Part shown: positions 33,959 through 42,487 of the stretch, piece after piece
Layout of the letters: each line of letters opens with the position of its first letter
Position numbering within the stretch: the first letter of the stretch is position 1
The notes under the pieces: generated by a model
What the model was told of the DNA's origin: nothing
The model's database searches: none
The model's input: the letters and a program-made list of their open reading frames with translations, nothing else
NCBI GenBank assembly: GCA_041743105.1
Contig: JBGTNI010000098.1
Location: forward strand, 1-64,000
Length of the DNA: 64,000 nucleotides
Source: QHCE01 sp041743105
Lineage (GTDB): Bacteria; Actinomycetota; Actinomycetes; Mycobacteriales; QHCE01
Direction: 5' to 3'
Translations under genes and position numbers: made by a program

Positions 33959-34585
33959 TAGGCCCGGGTGTTTGAAGCGTTTAACCGCTATGTAGGCGGC
34001 GATTATTACCGCCGCTGCCGCCAGAACCGCGCCGATGACGACATTGAGGCGTCCCGAGTTCTGGATGACGTTTTGATACGAGCTCCCGGCGAGATAGCCG
34101 ATTCCAATCGAGCCGGGAATCCAGACCAGAATTCCGATGATGTTCCACAGCAGAAACCGGCGATACGACAGCCGGGACATACCGGCGAGGCGGGGCATGA
34201 TGGTACGCACGAATGCTACCCATCGGCCTACCATCACAGCTCTGCCGCCGAAGCGTTCGAACAGGCGATTCACGTGCTCTCGTCGCCCAGCCCCGATTCG
34301 TCGCGCCAGCCATCCTGTCTCTGCCCGCTTGCCCAGCAGTCGTCCCTCCCAATAGCCGATCGAGTCTCCTAGTGCGGCAGCTAAGCAAGCGAAGACCATT
34401 GCCAGTAGCACGTCGATGTGACCGGTGTGAGCGAGGAATCCGAGCGTGAACAACGTGGTTGCCGCCGGAGCGAATATTCCCAACAGTAGGCCGGCCTCGG
34501 CAGCGAGAATCAGGCCTGCCACTACATAGACCTGCGTCGCCGGTAGCTCGCCCAGGTCATGCAGTACCGCGCCGAGGATGTTCAT
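33824..34585 (-). CDS. DedA-family membrane protein
   Basis: A 253-residue membrane protein of the DedA/SNARE-associated family, linked to flipping of polyprenyl- or phospholipid carriers and to membrane homeostasis. It shows about five helices. The core motif reads LGDSIGYWEGRLLGKRAE, then FERFGGRAVMVGRWVAFVRTIMPRLAGMSRLSYRRF with the two arginines essential in this family. Start ATG 34585 (MNILGAVLHDL); the frame is open to 34654. About 45 C-terminal residues run antisense through the GNAT-like gene and are rich in arginine and proline; they look like a late extension. Confidence 0.9.
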   Translation of the reverse strand: MNILGAVLHDLGELPATQVYVVAGLILAAEAGLLLGIFAPAATTLFTLGFLAHTGHIDVLLAMVFACLAAALGDSIGYWEGRLLGKRAETGWLARRIGAGRREHVNRLFERFGGRAVMVGRWVAFVRTIMPRLAGMSRLSYRRFLLWNIIGILVWIPGSIGIGYLAGSSYQNVIQNSGRLNVVIGAVLAAAAVIIAAYIAVKRFKHPGLSTRRTRFAAGITDPTKRPRLLHPPAHRGEQLTVQATGDFVGAHP

Positions 34586-34721
34586 CGTCAAACTCCACAA
34601 AGTCGTCTGCTGCTTGTCGTCCACCACGCGCCGTGGTGGTTCCGACTTACACACTCGTGAAGTTTTCGGCTGATTACCTCCTGCCGTGGGCCCGCTGGGG
34701 TCCTCCTTCTGGCCGGAGATC

Positions 34722-35400
34722 TTAGAGGTCGGCTCGGGGATGGAAGTCGGAATCGACGAGACCGAACCGATGTGCGATCACCGCGACCTGGACCCGGTTT
34801 CCAACGCCGAGCTTCTCGATCGCCGCCGATACGTGGGTCTTCACGGTGGTAACGCCCATATGCAACTCGCCGGCGATGTCGTTGTTGGACTTACCGGCCC
34901 CCACCAAAGCGACGATGTGGCGTTCCCGTTCGGATAACGCGGCCACGCCGGCCGCGGCCGCGTCTGGCGCGGGACCATGAGCGTCATGTGCGGAAAGTGC
35001 CTGATCCACCACCCGTGACAGTACGGCGGGGGAGAGCAGAGATTCACCGCGCGCCGCTCTGTGTACGGCCTCGACCAAGAGCGCAGGTTCGCTGTCTTTG
35101 AGCAAGAAACCCACCGCTCCGGCTCGCAGCGCCCCGTAGATGCTGGCGTCGTCGGAGAACGTGGTGAGCACTACGACATGCACGTTAGGCCACTGGTCCA
35201 CGATGCGTTGGGTTGCGACGCGACCGTCTAGCTTGGGCATACGCAGGTCCATGAGCACGACGTCGGGGCGTAACCGTTCGATGAGTCGGATCGCTTCCTG
35301 GCCATTGTCTGCTTCGCCAACGACGTCGATCCCCTCGGCCGCCTCGAGGAAAACCTTCACGCCCACGCGGACCAGGTTCTGTAGCGGGAAGCCGTGTGAT
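34722..35400 (-). pseudogene. NarL/LuxR response regulator with a frameshifted N terminus
   Basis: From QNLVRVGVKVFLEAAEG on, this is a normal NarL-type regulator: phospho-acceptor aspartate in DVVLMDLRMPK, TTFSDDASIYGALRAGAVGFLLKD, and a C-terminal LuxR helix-turn-helix (LSERERHIVALVGAGKSNNDIA). But the first strand and acidic pair (usually LLVDDQ) are missing in this frame; a TAA lies nine codons before the Q. In the neighbouring frame, ITRLPA (35383-35400) sits where the first strand should be, which points to a 5-nt loss at about 35382. No sensor kinase lies next to it. A shortened protein could begin at GTG 35366, but it would lack the acidic pocket. Confidence 0.7.
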
Positions 35401-35469
35401 TTTTAACTCGTGCGTACAGTACTCAAGCACGGAAGTGACGGTTCTCCTCGTCGACGTATCGTTACTGCT

Positions 35470-36525
35470 ATGTCGGTCTCGTTAGGTCTGCCCGCGGTTC
35501 GAAATTGGGCGGCGGCGCAGCCCAGGCCAGATGTCCCCGAACTGATCGACCAATTCGACCGTGTTGCCACGGACCTGCGGGTGTCGCTCACTGACAGGTG
35601 CAACCTGCGTTGCTCGTACTGCATGCCCGAAGAGGGCTTAGACTGGCTGCCGCGTGGCGACCTGCTTACCGCGGCTGAGCTGGTGCGGTTGGTGTCGATA
35701 GCTGTTACGCAGTTGGGCGTGGAGCAGGTCCGATTCACCGGCGGCGAACCGTTACTGCGCGGCGACCTCGTAGACATCGTTGCCGGCTGCGCGGCGCTGG
35801 AACCCCGCCCAGAGCTGGCCATGACTACTAACGCGATCGGGCTGCCGACGAGAGCGCAGGCGTTGGCGCGAGCCGGGCTGGACCGGCTCAACGTTTCACT
35901 GGACACCCTCGATGCCGCCACATTCTCGGCAATCGCGCACCGTGACTTACTGCAACGCACGCTGGAGGGTATTGCCGCCGCCGCCGATGCGGGGCTGGGC
36001 CCGATCAAGATCAATGCGGTGTTGTTGCGCGGCGTGAACGACGCCGGTGCCCCGGGCTTGTTGGCATGGGCGCTTGAGCACGGGCATGAGCTGCGGTTTA
36101 TCGAGCAGATGCCGCTGGATGCTCAACACGGTTGGGAACGTTCGGCGATGGTGACCGCCGCGCAGATCCGCGAGCTATTGTCAAAGCGATTCGAGCTCAC
36201 CCCGGACTTCCGGCCCCGTAACGGGGCACCCGCACAACGCTGGCTGGTCGACGGGGGGCCTGCCACGGTTGGCATCATCGGTTCGGTCACCGAACCGTTC
36301 TGCGCCGACTGCCGACGCACCCGCCTCACCGCCGATGGGCAGATTCGCAACTGCTTGTTCGCTCACGATGAGACAGATCTGCGTGGGCCGATGCGGGCCG
36401 GTGCCGGCGATGCCGAGCTCGCCGGTTTGTGGCGTGGCAACATGTGGGCGAAGGCGGCAGGTCACGGGATGGGCGCTCCGGATTTCCGGCAGCCCGAACG
36501 GCCAATGAGCGCAATCGGAGGCTGA
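35470..36525 (+). CDS. moaA: GTP 3',8-cyclase (molybdenum cofactor step 1)
   Basis: A 351-residue radical SAM enzyme that rearranges GTP in the first step of molybdenum cofactor synthesis. The SAM cluster motif is CNLRCSYCMPEEGLDWLPR (CxxxCxxC). The second cluster uses FCADCRRTRLTADGQIRNC, typical of MoaA. RFTGGEPLLRGDL binds SAM. The ATG at 35470 gives a usual N terminus. The usual last residues of MoaA are a double glycine, and this one ends SAIGG, as needed for activity. moaD follows after 25 nt; moaC and moaE are not nearby. Confidence 0.96.
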   Translation: MSVSLGLPAVRNWAAAQPRPDVPELIDQFDRVATDLRVSLTDRCNLRCSYCMPEEGLDWLPRGDLLTAAELVRLVSIAVTQLGVEQVRFTGGEPLLRGDLVDIVAGCAALEPRPELAMTTNAIGLPTRAQALARAGLDRLNVSLDTLDAATFSAIAHRDLLQRTLEGIAAAADAGLGPIKINAVLLRGVNDAGAPGLLAWALEHGHELRFIEQMPLDAQHGWERSAMVTAAQIRELLSKRFELTPDFRPRNGAPAQRWLVDGGPATVGIIGSVTEPFCADCRRTRLTADGQIRNCLFAHDETDLRGPMRAGAGDAELAGLWRGNMWAKAAGHGMGAPDFRQPERPMSAIGG

Positions 36526-36550
36526 CGTCCATCATGACTAGGAGCCCATC

Positions 36551-36802
36551 ATGACAGTGACAGTTCGCTACTTCGCTGGAGCGCGCCACGTTGCGGGCAC
36601 AGAGGAAGAGCAGCGGGGGTTGGCTGAGCCGGTTGCACTGGCAGAGCTGGTTCGCCAGCTTGCCGATGCCCAGCGGCCCGAGCTTGCGACGGTGCTATCG
36701 CGATGTAGCTTCCTGGTCAACGAGGTGGCGGTGGTCGACTCCGGACAGCTCATCGGGGATGGGGATGTTGTCGATGTGCTTCCGCCATTCGCCGGCGGAT
36801 GA
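36551..36802 (+). CDS. moaD: Molybdopterin synthase small subunit MoaD
   Basis: An 83-residue ubiquitin-like sulfur carrier. It begins VTVRYFAGARHVAGTEEE and ends DVVDVLPPFAGG; the terminal GG is the site adenylated by MoeB and then converted to a thiocarboxylate. With MoaE (not in the window) it inserts the dithiolene sulfurs. It probably forms one message with moaA. Confidence 0.95.
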   Translation: MTVTVRYFAGARHVAGTEEEQRGLAEPVALAELVRQLADAQRPELATVLSRCSFLVNEVAVVDSGQLIGDGDVVDVLPPFAGG

Positions 36803-36812
36803 GCGGGCCTCC

Positions 36813-36877
36813 GCCACGAGCGTGACATCAGGGTCACGTTTCGCCCCGAAAACCGGCCCCCTTGTCACGTTCGTGGC
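36813..36877 (+). repeat. Copy A of a 65-bp palindromic repeat, left of a vapBC pair
   Basis: The ends are a 15-bp inverted repeat, GCCACGAGCGTGACA and TGTCACGTTCGTGGC (one mismatch). The middle can also pair (CGTTTCG with CGAAAACCG). A second element of exactly the same length lies at 37585-37649, on the other side of the toxin-antitoxin pair. The two 35-bp middles agree at about 20 positions, and both keep CAGGG right after the left arm, so they are direct copies. Confidence 0.88.
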
Positions 36878-36930
36878 GCAGAGACGTAGCGGTGCCTGCA
36901 ATGTGGCGGCAAAGAAGCTATTATGCAGTC

Positions 36931-37167
36931 ATGACGGTAGCGTTAACGGTGCGGAATGTGCCAGAAAGTGTGCGAGACGAACTTGCGACACGGGCGGCGC
37001 GATCCGGCAGATCCATGCAAGAGTTCTTATTGGCGCAGCTCAATGAGCTAGCTGCTACTCCTAGCGCTGCCGATGTGATTGCGCGAGCGCGTTCGCGGGC
37101 TACTGCGACCAGCAGTCAACTCGCCCCGGAGTCGATCATCGCGGCTCGGGACGCTGAACGAAGGTGA
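36931..37167 (+). CDS. VapB/FitA-type antitoxin
   Basis: A 78-residue protein with an N-terminal ribbon-helix-helix: TVALTVRNVPESVRDELA, then RAARSGRSMQEFLLAQL. This is the FitA-like pattern often paired with PIN toxins. The tail (about residues 45-78) would bind the toxin. ATG 36931 is chosen because the upstream frame runs through the palindromic repeat. The stop overlaps the GTG of the toxin gene by 4 nt. Confidence 0.88.
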   Translation: MTVALTVRNVPESVRDELATRAARSGRSMQEFLLAQLNELAATPSAADVIARARSRATATSSQLAPESIIAARDAERR

Positions 37168-37577
37168 CGCAGCCTCGGTCGACTACGGTCGTTATCGATT
37201 CATCGGCGCTGGTAGCCCTGCTGGCCGACGCCGGCTCCGCCGGGCAGTGGGTTGAATCCCGTACGAAAAGTATGTACCTAGCTGCGCCCCAGCTCGTGGT
37301 CTTTGAGGCCGCGAACGTGCTGCGCCGGCACTACTTGCGTAAGGAACTCGACGCGACACAGGCGACATTGGTGCATCAGGATTTACTGGATCTGCGAGTC
37401 CATCTGTGGCCCTATGTTGCCCTGGCTGCTCGAGCATGGGCGCTTCGGGGCAACGTCACGATCTATGACGCCTCGTACGTTGCGTTAGCCGAGTTGCTGG
37501 ATTCACCTCTGATCACGCTGGATCACCGTTTAGCTAAAGCCAGCGGAGTCGCTTGCAGGATCATGACTCCACCGTGA
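37164..37577 (+). CDS. VapC-type PIN-domain toxin
   Basis: A 137-residue PIN-domain ribonuclease starting with GTG. Metal-binding acids: VVIDSSALVALLAD, VVFEAANVLRRHYL, TIYDASYVALAE and ITLDHRLAKA. Partner of the preceding antitoxin. The pair is enclosed by two 65-bp palindromes (36813-36877 and 37585-37649), which hints that it moved or is kept as a unit. Confidence 0.9.
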   Translation: MTQPRSTTVVIDSSALVALLADAGSAGQWVESRTKSMYLAAPQLVVFEAANVLRRHYLRKELDATQATLVHQDLLDLRVHLWPYVALAARAWALRGNVTIYDASYVALAELLDSPLITLDHRLAKASGVACRIMTPP

Positions 37578-37584
37578 AAGACTT

Positions 37585-37649
37585 GCCACGAACGTGACAC
37601 CAGGGCCGTTTTCTGGGGGAAAATGGGGCCGCCCTGTCACGTTCGTGGC
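37585..37649 (+). repeat. Copy B of the 65-bp palindromic repeat, right of the vapBC pair
   Basis: The ends are a perfect 15-bp inverted repeat (GCCACGAACGTGACA at 37585-37599 and its complement at 37635-37649). The middle pairs as well (CCGTTTTC with GGAAAATGG), so nearly the whole 65 bp can fold. It begins 8 nt after the toxin stop and lies 33 nt from the end of the convergent bcp gene, so it could also serve as a two-way terminator. Confidence 0.88.
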
Positions 37650-37682
37650 AAGGTGGTAAGGCCTACCGCGCCTGCGGGGACA

Positions 37683-38156
37683 TCATCCCGCGAGCGTTTG
37701 CCGCAGTTTGGCGACGTGGCCCTTGGCTTTGACGTTGTACATGGCGTGGCTGATGACCCCGTCGGCGTCGATGACGAACGTGGAGCGAATGACACCCACG
37801 GTAGTGCGCCCGTAGGAGCTCTTCTCCCCATAGGCGCCGTATGCGCGTAGCACGCTCTTGTCGGGGTCCGACACCAGCGGGAAGGTCAGGCCCTCCTTCT
37901 CCCGGAACTGGGCGAGTTTTTCGGAAGTGTCGGCTGAGATCCCGATCACGTCGTAGTCGTCGGCAGCCAAGGCCTCGAGTGAATCTCGGAAGTCGCACGC
38001 TTGCGTGGTACAACCCGGTGTCATAGCGGCCGGATACGCGTAGAGCACCACCTTGCGGCCACGAAAGTCGCTGAGCTTGACGCGGTCACCGCTGTCGTCT
38101 GCCAGGTCGAATTCTGGGGCGGGGTCGCCAGGGGAAAGCCGATTCGTGTCCGTCAT
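37683..38156 (-). CDS. bcp: Thiol peroxidase of the Bcp/PrxQ peroxiredoxin family
   Basis: A 157-residue peroxiredoxin that reduces hydrogen peroxide and organic peroxides. The peroxidatic cysteine is in AAMTPGCTTQACDFRDSLE, with the second (resolving) cysteine five residues later, as in Bcp/PrxQ. The opening PGDPAPEFDLADDSG and the segment TFVIDADGVISHAMYNVKAKGH are typical. ATG 38156 is used, since in-frame sequence upstream is the end of the ltrA-like gene; that gene's TGA overlaps this ATG, so the two were once co-translated. Confidence 0.95.
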   Translation of the reverse strand: MTDTNRLSPGDPAPEFDLADDSGDRVKLSDFRGRKVVLYAYPAAMTPGCTTQACDFRDSLEALAADDYDVIGISADTSEKLAQFREKEGLTFPLVSDPDKSVLRAYGAYGEKSSYGRTTVGVIRSTFVIDADGVISHAMYNVKAKGHVAKLRQTLAG

Positions 38157-39153
38157 GGCCGTAAGCCTAGCGGTGTCAAGCGCTGTCGGTGTGGACGAAC
38201 AGATGTGAGCACCGCTAAGGCAACGCAGTAGGCCGCGACGGCGCCGACGGCCACTGCGGCGGGCAATCGTTCCAGTAACGGCGTGCTGGCGACGAGCACC
38301 GCGGCGAGCACAAGGTGCGGCGTATTCCATGCTCTGGAGTTGCGTCGCGCGAATGCGGCTCGGGCGAGCAGGAACAGCGCTACGCCGCAGGTGAGCGCCC
38401 ACATCGCGATCCCGTGCAGGGAATCGCTCGGCGAGTGCTCTTCGATATCGGCGACGTAGGTGAGGGCCTTCTTCAATCCGAGGGCGAGCAGCACGATGCC
38501 GGCCACCATCGGTAGATGCAGGAATGTATAGCCATCGCGGGCCAGCGCGATACGGGAATCTCCGCTAGCGGCAGACAGGGTCTGCACGGCTCCCGCGGTG
38601 GCATCGTCGAAATACACCCACCACAAGCTGGCCGCGATAGCCAGTCCCAACACCGAGGTGAGTACCACCAGCCACGACATCGGTTGTCCGGAGATTCCGA
38701 TACCGATAGCGACGATGGACTCGCCGAGTGCGACGATGACGATCAATCCATGACGCTCGGTGAAGTGCTCGGGCGAGTCGATTCGCCAGCCTCGATTACC
38801 GTTGACGAACGTGCCGATGTAGTCGACTGCCAGGGCAGCCGCCCACAGTCCGAGTTGGACTGCTCCATCCGTGAACGCGGCTGCCGCAAGGATCATCACC
38901 CGACGAGCATTGTCACGGTCACGCACTTTACTAATCAGTACGAAAGTAGCTAGATAAATACAGTCTTCTGACCTGCAAGTTTAGCTACTTTCGGCTGACT
39001 TAGTAACGATCTGCTCAGTACCACCGCGAGTAGCTTGGGGTCGTTACGCCCGGCGATCGCGTAGGACATCAGGTGCAACGCCCGAACCGTGAGGTAGCAG
39101 CCGGCAAAGAACAGCGGTGCGTACAGTCCTTCGGATAGATCGTCGAAAGCCTC
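38153..39153 (-). pseudogene. Low-temperature-requirement A (LtrA) gene, truncated and interrupted by a repeat
   Basis: Downstream of the repeat, 38153-38926 encodes LtrA membrane helices, with the family segments SPEHFTERHGLIVIVALGES and GWRID. Upstream, 39028-39153 encodes an earlier LtrA segment in the order expected (EAFDDLSEGLYAPLF, then GCYLTVRALHLMSYAIAGRN and DPKLLAVV). Between them lies the 98-bp repeat 38928-39025, which brings a TAG stop in this frame. The first roughly 90-100 residues of the family are absent; the MFS gene ends at 39157 instead. A shortened protein could start at ATG 38926, but it would lack the N-terminal helices. Confidence 0.8.
38928..39025 (-). repeat. Copy 2 of the roughly 100-bp repeat, inside the ltrA relic
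   Basis: On the minus strand this matches 15238-15337 at about 84% of positions with two one-base gaps. Its stem arms are CGAAAGTAGCTA (38941-38952 and the complement at 38982-38993). The third pair differs from copy 1 (A-T instead of T-A), with both arms changed so pairing is kept. The loop segment TTGCAGGTCAGAAG and the tail GGTACTGAGC..GATCGTTA are shared. It splits a protein-coding gene, which shows that this sequence arrived by insertion. Confidence 0.88.
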
Positions 39154-39156
39154 AAA

Positions 39157-40623
39157 CTAGCGAATGGTGCGGTCAGTTGCGGACCGAGGCTCGGCACTGG
39201 CGAACGGCGTTGATGGCACCGCGCGTCGGCGTGGGACGAAGAGCGCTGCGAGCGCCGCCGCAACGGCCAGAGCGGCGCACACCCCGATCGCGATCGTGAA
39301 ACCGTCGATGAACTCGGGCGCGGATTCGTAGCTTCCGGCGGCGGTGAACGCTGCCACGAGGATCGCGACACCGAACACGCCGCCGAGTTCCTGTGTCGCG
39401 TTGTTCGCTCCGGATGCCTTGCCGATCGCGTCGGGGGCGACGGCGCCGATGACCACGTTCTGGACTACGGGGATCGCCATCGAGGCACCGATCCCAGTGA
39501 CGATCAGCGGCAGGACCAGGGAGGAATACGCCAGATCGGGCGCGGGGATCATCGCCAGCCAGGCCAGGCCGGCCGCTTGCAGGGCAAGCCCGCCGACCAG
39601 GATGGGGCGATCACCGAAACGGTCGGCCAGCGCTCCGGCCAGTGGCGCAACGACGAGCAGCGTGGCGGTCCAGGGGATCAGGCGAAGCCCGGCCTCCGCC
39701 GGGGTGTAGCCCAGGCCGGTCTGCATGAACTGGGCGAGGAAGAACACTGAGCCATAGAGCGCGGCAAACAGGAACAGGCTCGCCGCGGTGCCGGCCGCAA
39801 ACCCTCGGGAGCAGAACAAACGCATCGGCAGCATCGGCTCACGGGCGCGGATCTCGACGACGACGAACGCGATCATCAGCAGGATGCCGGCTGTCAGCGC
39901 AACCACGATCTCAGGGTTGGACCAGCCGGCGGCGTTGCCGCGCACGAGCCCCCAGACCAGGCCGAACGCACCAGCTGTGACCAGGGCGAGACCGCGGATG
40001 TCGAGACTGGTGTCGGAGCCGTGGCTCTCCTCGATCCGGCGCAGCACGAGCGGGATGGTGAGTAGCGCGATCGGGACGTTGAACCAGAAGATCCACTCCC
40101 AGCCGATCGTCTGGGCGATGATGCCGCCAACGGGCGGGCCGGCGATGGTGGCCAGTCCAGTGATGCCTTCGAAGAGCCCCAGCGCTCGTCCCCGGCGCTC
40201 GGCCGCGACCGCAGCGCTGAGCAGTGCCACCGCCAGTGGCAGTACCAGTGCCGCTCCCGCGCCCTGGACGGTGCGACTGGCGATCAGCCATCCCACGTCC
40301 GGTGAGAGCGCGCACCCCGCCGACGCGGCAGCGAACAGACCCAGTCCGATCGTGAACACCCGCCGACGTCCGAAGCGGTCACCCAGCGCCGCGCCGGCCA
40401 TCAGCAGCACAGCGAAGCTCAGGCCGTAAGCGGTGACCGTCCACTGCAGCTGCTCGATCGAGGTCCCGAGGTCAAGGCGAATCGTGGTCAGCGCGGTCGA
40501 CACCACCAGCAGGTCGAGCGCGACCATGAGCGAGGCCACCGAGGTCAGGGCCAGGACCCACACCGTCGAAGAGTTCGAGGTTCTGTTCATGGGGTCGGGC
40601 GGGGTTACGGTGTTCGTATTCAT
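39157..40623 (-). CDS. DHA2-family MFS exporter (14 helices)
   Basis: A 488-residue transporter of the DHA2 branch of the major facilitator superfamily, which exports drugs or metabolites using the proton gradient. It has about 14 helices. Motif A reads GAALGDRFGRRRVF, motif B LIASRTVQGAGAALVLP, and motif C is GLATIAGPPVGGIIAQ. The ATG at 40623 (MNTNTVTPPD) has GGACCGGAG upstream. Its stop is followed in the same frame by LtrA-like sequence, so the 3' end marks a junction with the older ltrA gene. Confidence 0.9.
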   Translation of the reverse strand: MNTNTVTPPDPMNRTSNSSTVWVLALTSVASLMVALDLLVVSTALTTIRLDLGTSIEQLQWTVTAYGLSFAVLLMAGAALGDRFGRRRVFTIGLGLFAAASAGCALSPDVGWLIASRTVQGAGAALVLPLAVALLSAAVAAERRGRALGLFEGITGLATIAGPPVGGIIAQTIGWEWIFWFNVPIALLTIPLVLRRIEESHGSDTSLDIRGLALVTAGAFGLVWGLVRGNAAGWSNPEIVVALTAGILLMIAFVVVEIRAREPMLPMRLFCSRGFAAGTAASLFLFAALYGSVFFLAQFMQTGLGYTPAEAGLRLIPWTATLLVVAPLAGALADRFGDRPILVGGLALQAAGLAWLAMIPAPDLAYSSLVLPLIVTGIGASMAIPVVQNVVIGAVAPDAIGKASGANNATQELGGVFGVAILVAAFTAAGSYESAPEFIDGFTIAIGVCAALAVAAALAALFVPRRRAVPSTPFASAEPRSATDRTIR

Positions 40624-40843
40624 CTCCGGTCCTTCTATTGGGAGTGACAAGCTCATCTGGATAGACCCGAGACGCGGGGAAAACTCATCGGTTCAGCGAT
40701 GAGCGTCTCCCCCGTTTGATCGGTGCTCGTCACGGCGTGGAACCGAATTGTTGAAAAGGCAGCGGATGACCGATGAGTTTGTCCGTGTCGCGCGGTCTAA
40801 CTGCCGAAAGGCAAAACAAAACCCAACGAAGAAGGAGGGCGCA

Positions 40844-41584
40844 ATGACGCTTCCGAAGGTTGTGTCCCGCGACGAGTGGTTGGTTGCACGCAAGGAGTTG
40901 CTGACCAAGGAGAAGGAAGCCACCCGGGCGCGCGACACGTTAAACGCCGAGCGCCGCAGGCTGCCGATGGTGGAGATCGACAAGAAATACGTCTTCGAGG
41001 GCCCGGACGGCGCGGTGAAACTGCTCGACCTGTTCAACGGGCATCGCCAGCTCATCGTCTATCACTTCATGTTCTCACCGGAGTGGGACGAGGGCTGCCA
41101 AAGCTGTTCATTGTTGGTTGACAACATCGGTCACCTTGCCCACTTGCACGCGCTTGACACCTCGCTGTGCGTGATTTCACGTGCGCCGTTGGCGAAGATC
41201 GAGCCGTTCAAGAACCGGATGGGGTGGACGTTTCCGTGGTACTCCTCGTACGGCAGCGACTTCAACTACGACTTCCATATTGCCCAAGACGAGCTCGTTG
41301 CTCCCGTTGAGTACAACTACCGGGACAAGGCCACGCTTGAACAGGCGGGAGAAACCTGGTCCTTGGAGGGCGAACAGCCGGGCGTGAGTGTCTTTCTCCG
41401 CGACGGCGAGCGCGTCTTTCACACCTACTCAACCTATGCGCGCGGGGGCGATGTGCTCATCGGCACGTACAACTACCTCGATCTGACGCCGCTCGGTCGG
41501 CAGGAAGACTGGGAGCAGCCTGCCGGCCGCGGCGACGGCCCATTTATGTGGTGGGTTCGCCACCATGACAAGTACGACATCTAG
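40844..41584 (+). CDS. DUF899 thioredoxin-like protein
   Basis: A 246-residue DUF899 protein. The N-terminal EWLVARKELLTKEKEATRAR and RRRLPMVEIDKKYVFEGPDG are diagnostic, as is FMFSPEWDEGCQSCSLLVDN with a CxxC pair in thioredoxin-like position, and the end DGPFMWWVRHHDKY. The biochemical role is unknown; the family is predicted to be thiol-linked. ATG 40844 follows a strong AAGGAGGG. It begins a run with VOC, sigma factor and mycothiol-type genes on the same strand. Confidence 0.9.
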   Translation: MTLPKVVSRDEWLVARKELLTKEKEATRARDTLNAERRRLPMVEIDKKYVFEGPDGAVKLLDLFNGHRQLIVYHFMFSPEWDEGCQSCSLLVDNIGHLAHLHALDTSLCVISRAPLAKIEPFKNRMGWTFPWYSSYGSDFNYDFHIAQDELVAPVEYNYRDKATLEQAGETWSLEGEQPGVSVFLRDGERVFHTYSTYARGGDVLIGTYNYLDLTPLGRQEDWEQPAGRGDGPFMWWVRHHDKYDI

Positions 41585-41629
41585 AAACGAGCCTAGAAAA
41601 ACCTAGATACCTAGAAAGGTAGTGAGACT

Positions 41630-42418
41630 ATGAGGAAATCGAGTCTGGACAGCATCTTGCTTGCCAGTACCAACCCCGAGCGCCTTCACGCCTGGTACGT
41701 TGCCGCGCTGGAGCCCGAGGAAGACGTAATGGTAGACAGCTACCGCGTTTTGAAGTTCGGTCAATTCCATGTGCTGATTGACAGTCGCACCGATGTCGCC
41801 GACCGCAATCTCGAGCCCGGCCGGATGATCCTCAACTTTGACGTAGCTGACGCCCGCGCCATCGCCACTCGCCTTGACGACATGAGCGTGGCGTGGTCGG
41901 CTGAACTTGAGGATCGAGAGGGCAGCCTGTTCGCCACCGCGCTCGACCCAGACGGTAACTACGTCCAAATCATTCAGCTCAGTAAAGAACATCGCGCGGC
42001 GATGGAGAAAGTAAGCGACGACGGAGGAATCATGTTTACTAACACCAGGGCATTCGGCGGCTTCTCGGTAAACGATCTACAGCAGGCGAGGCGGTTTTAC
42101 GGCGACACTCTCGGTCTGAAGACGTCTGATGTGAAAATGCCCGAGGGGTACAGCCTGCTGACCCTGCATATTGCCGGTGGCAGCGATGTGCTGGTCTACC
42201 CCAAACCCGATCACACCCCGGCGACGTTCACCATCCTCAACTTCCCAGTGAGCGACATCGACAAGGCCGTCGACGCGCTGGCCGAGCGCGGAGTGCGCTT
42301 CGAGCGCTACGACAGCTTCGACCATGACTCCAAGGGCATTCACCGTGGTGGAGGTCCATTGATCGCGTGGTTCAAAGACCCCGCCGGCAATGTCTTGTCC
42401 GTAATTGAAGAAGACTGA
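41630..42418 (+). CDS. Two-domain VOC (glyoxalase/dioxygenase-like) protein
   Basis: A 262-residue protein with two vicinal-oxygen-chelate domains: residues about 5-120 (LDSILLASTNPERLHAWYV to LFATALDPDGNYVQIIQL) and 130-262 (FGGFSVNDLQQARRFYGDTL to LIAWFKDPAGNVLSVIEE). The second keeps the glutamate near the end as a likely metal ligand, while the first has weaker ligand positions. These folds act on small electrophiles or bind drugs. It lies directly before a SigG-like sigma factor, a pairing also seen in mycobacteria. Confidence 0.88.
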   Translation: MRKSSLDSILLASTNPERLHAWYVAALEPEEDVMVDSYRVLKFGQFHVLIDSRTDVADRNLEPGRMILNFDVADARAIATRLDDMSVAWSAELEDREGSLFATALDPDGNYVQIIQLSKEHRAAMEKVSDDGGIMFTNTRAFGGFSVNDLQQARRFYGDTLGLKTSDVKMPEGYSLLTLHIAGGSDVLVYPKPDHTPATFTILNFPVSDIDKAVDALAERGVRFERYDSFDHDSKGIHRGGGPLIAWFKDPAGNVLSVIEED

Positions 42419-42487
42419 ACTGTTCTGGCCGAGCCCACAGGTCTCGTCGCGGCTCGGCCGGGAGGGTAGGAAGGAAGAGCGGTAGCC

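Noticed and set aside
38153..38926. Intact shorter LtrA gene
   Set aside because: LtrA-like sequence continues on the other side of the repeat in the right order, so the reading frame from 38926 is a leftover of a longer gene.
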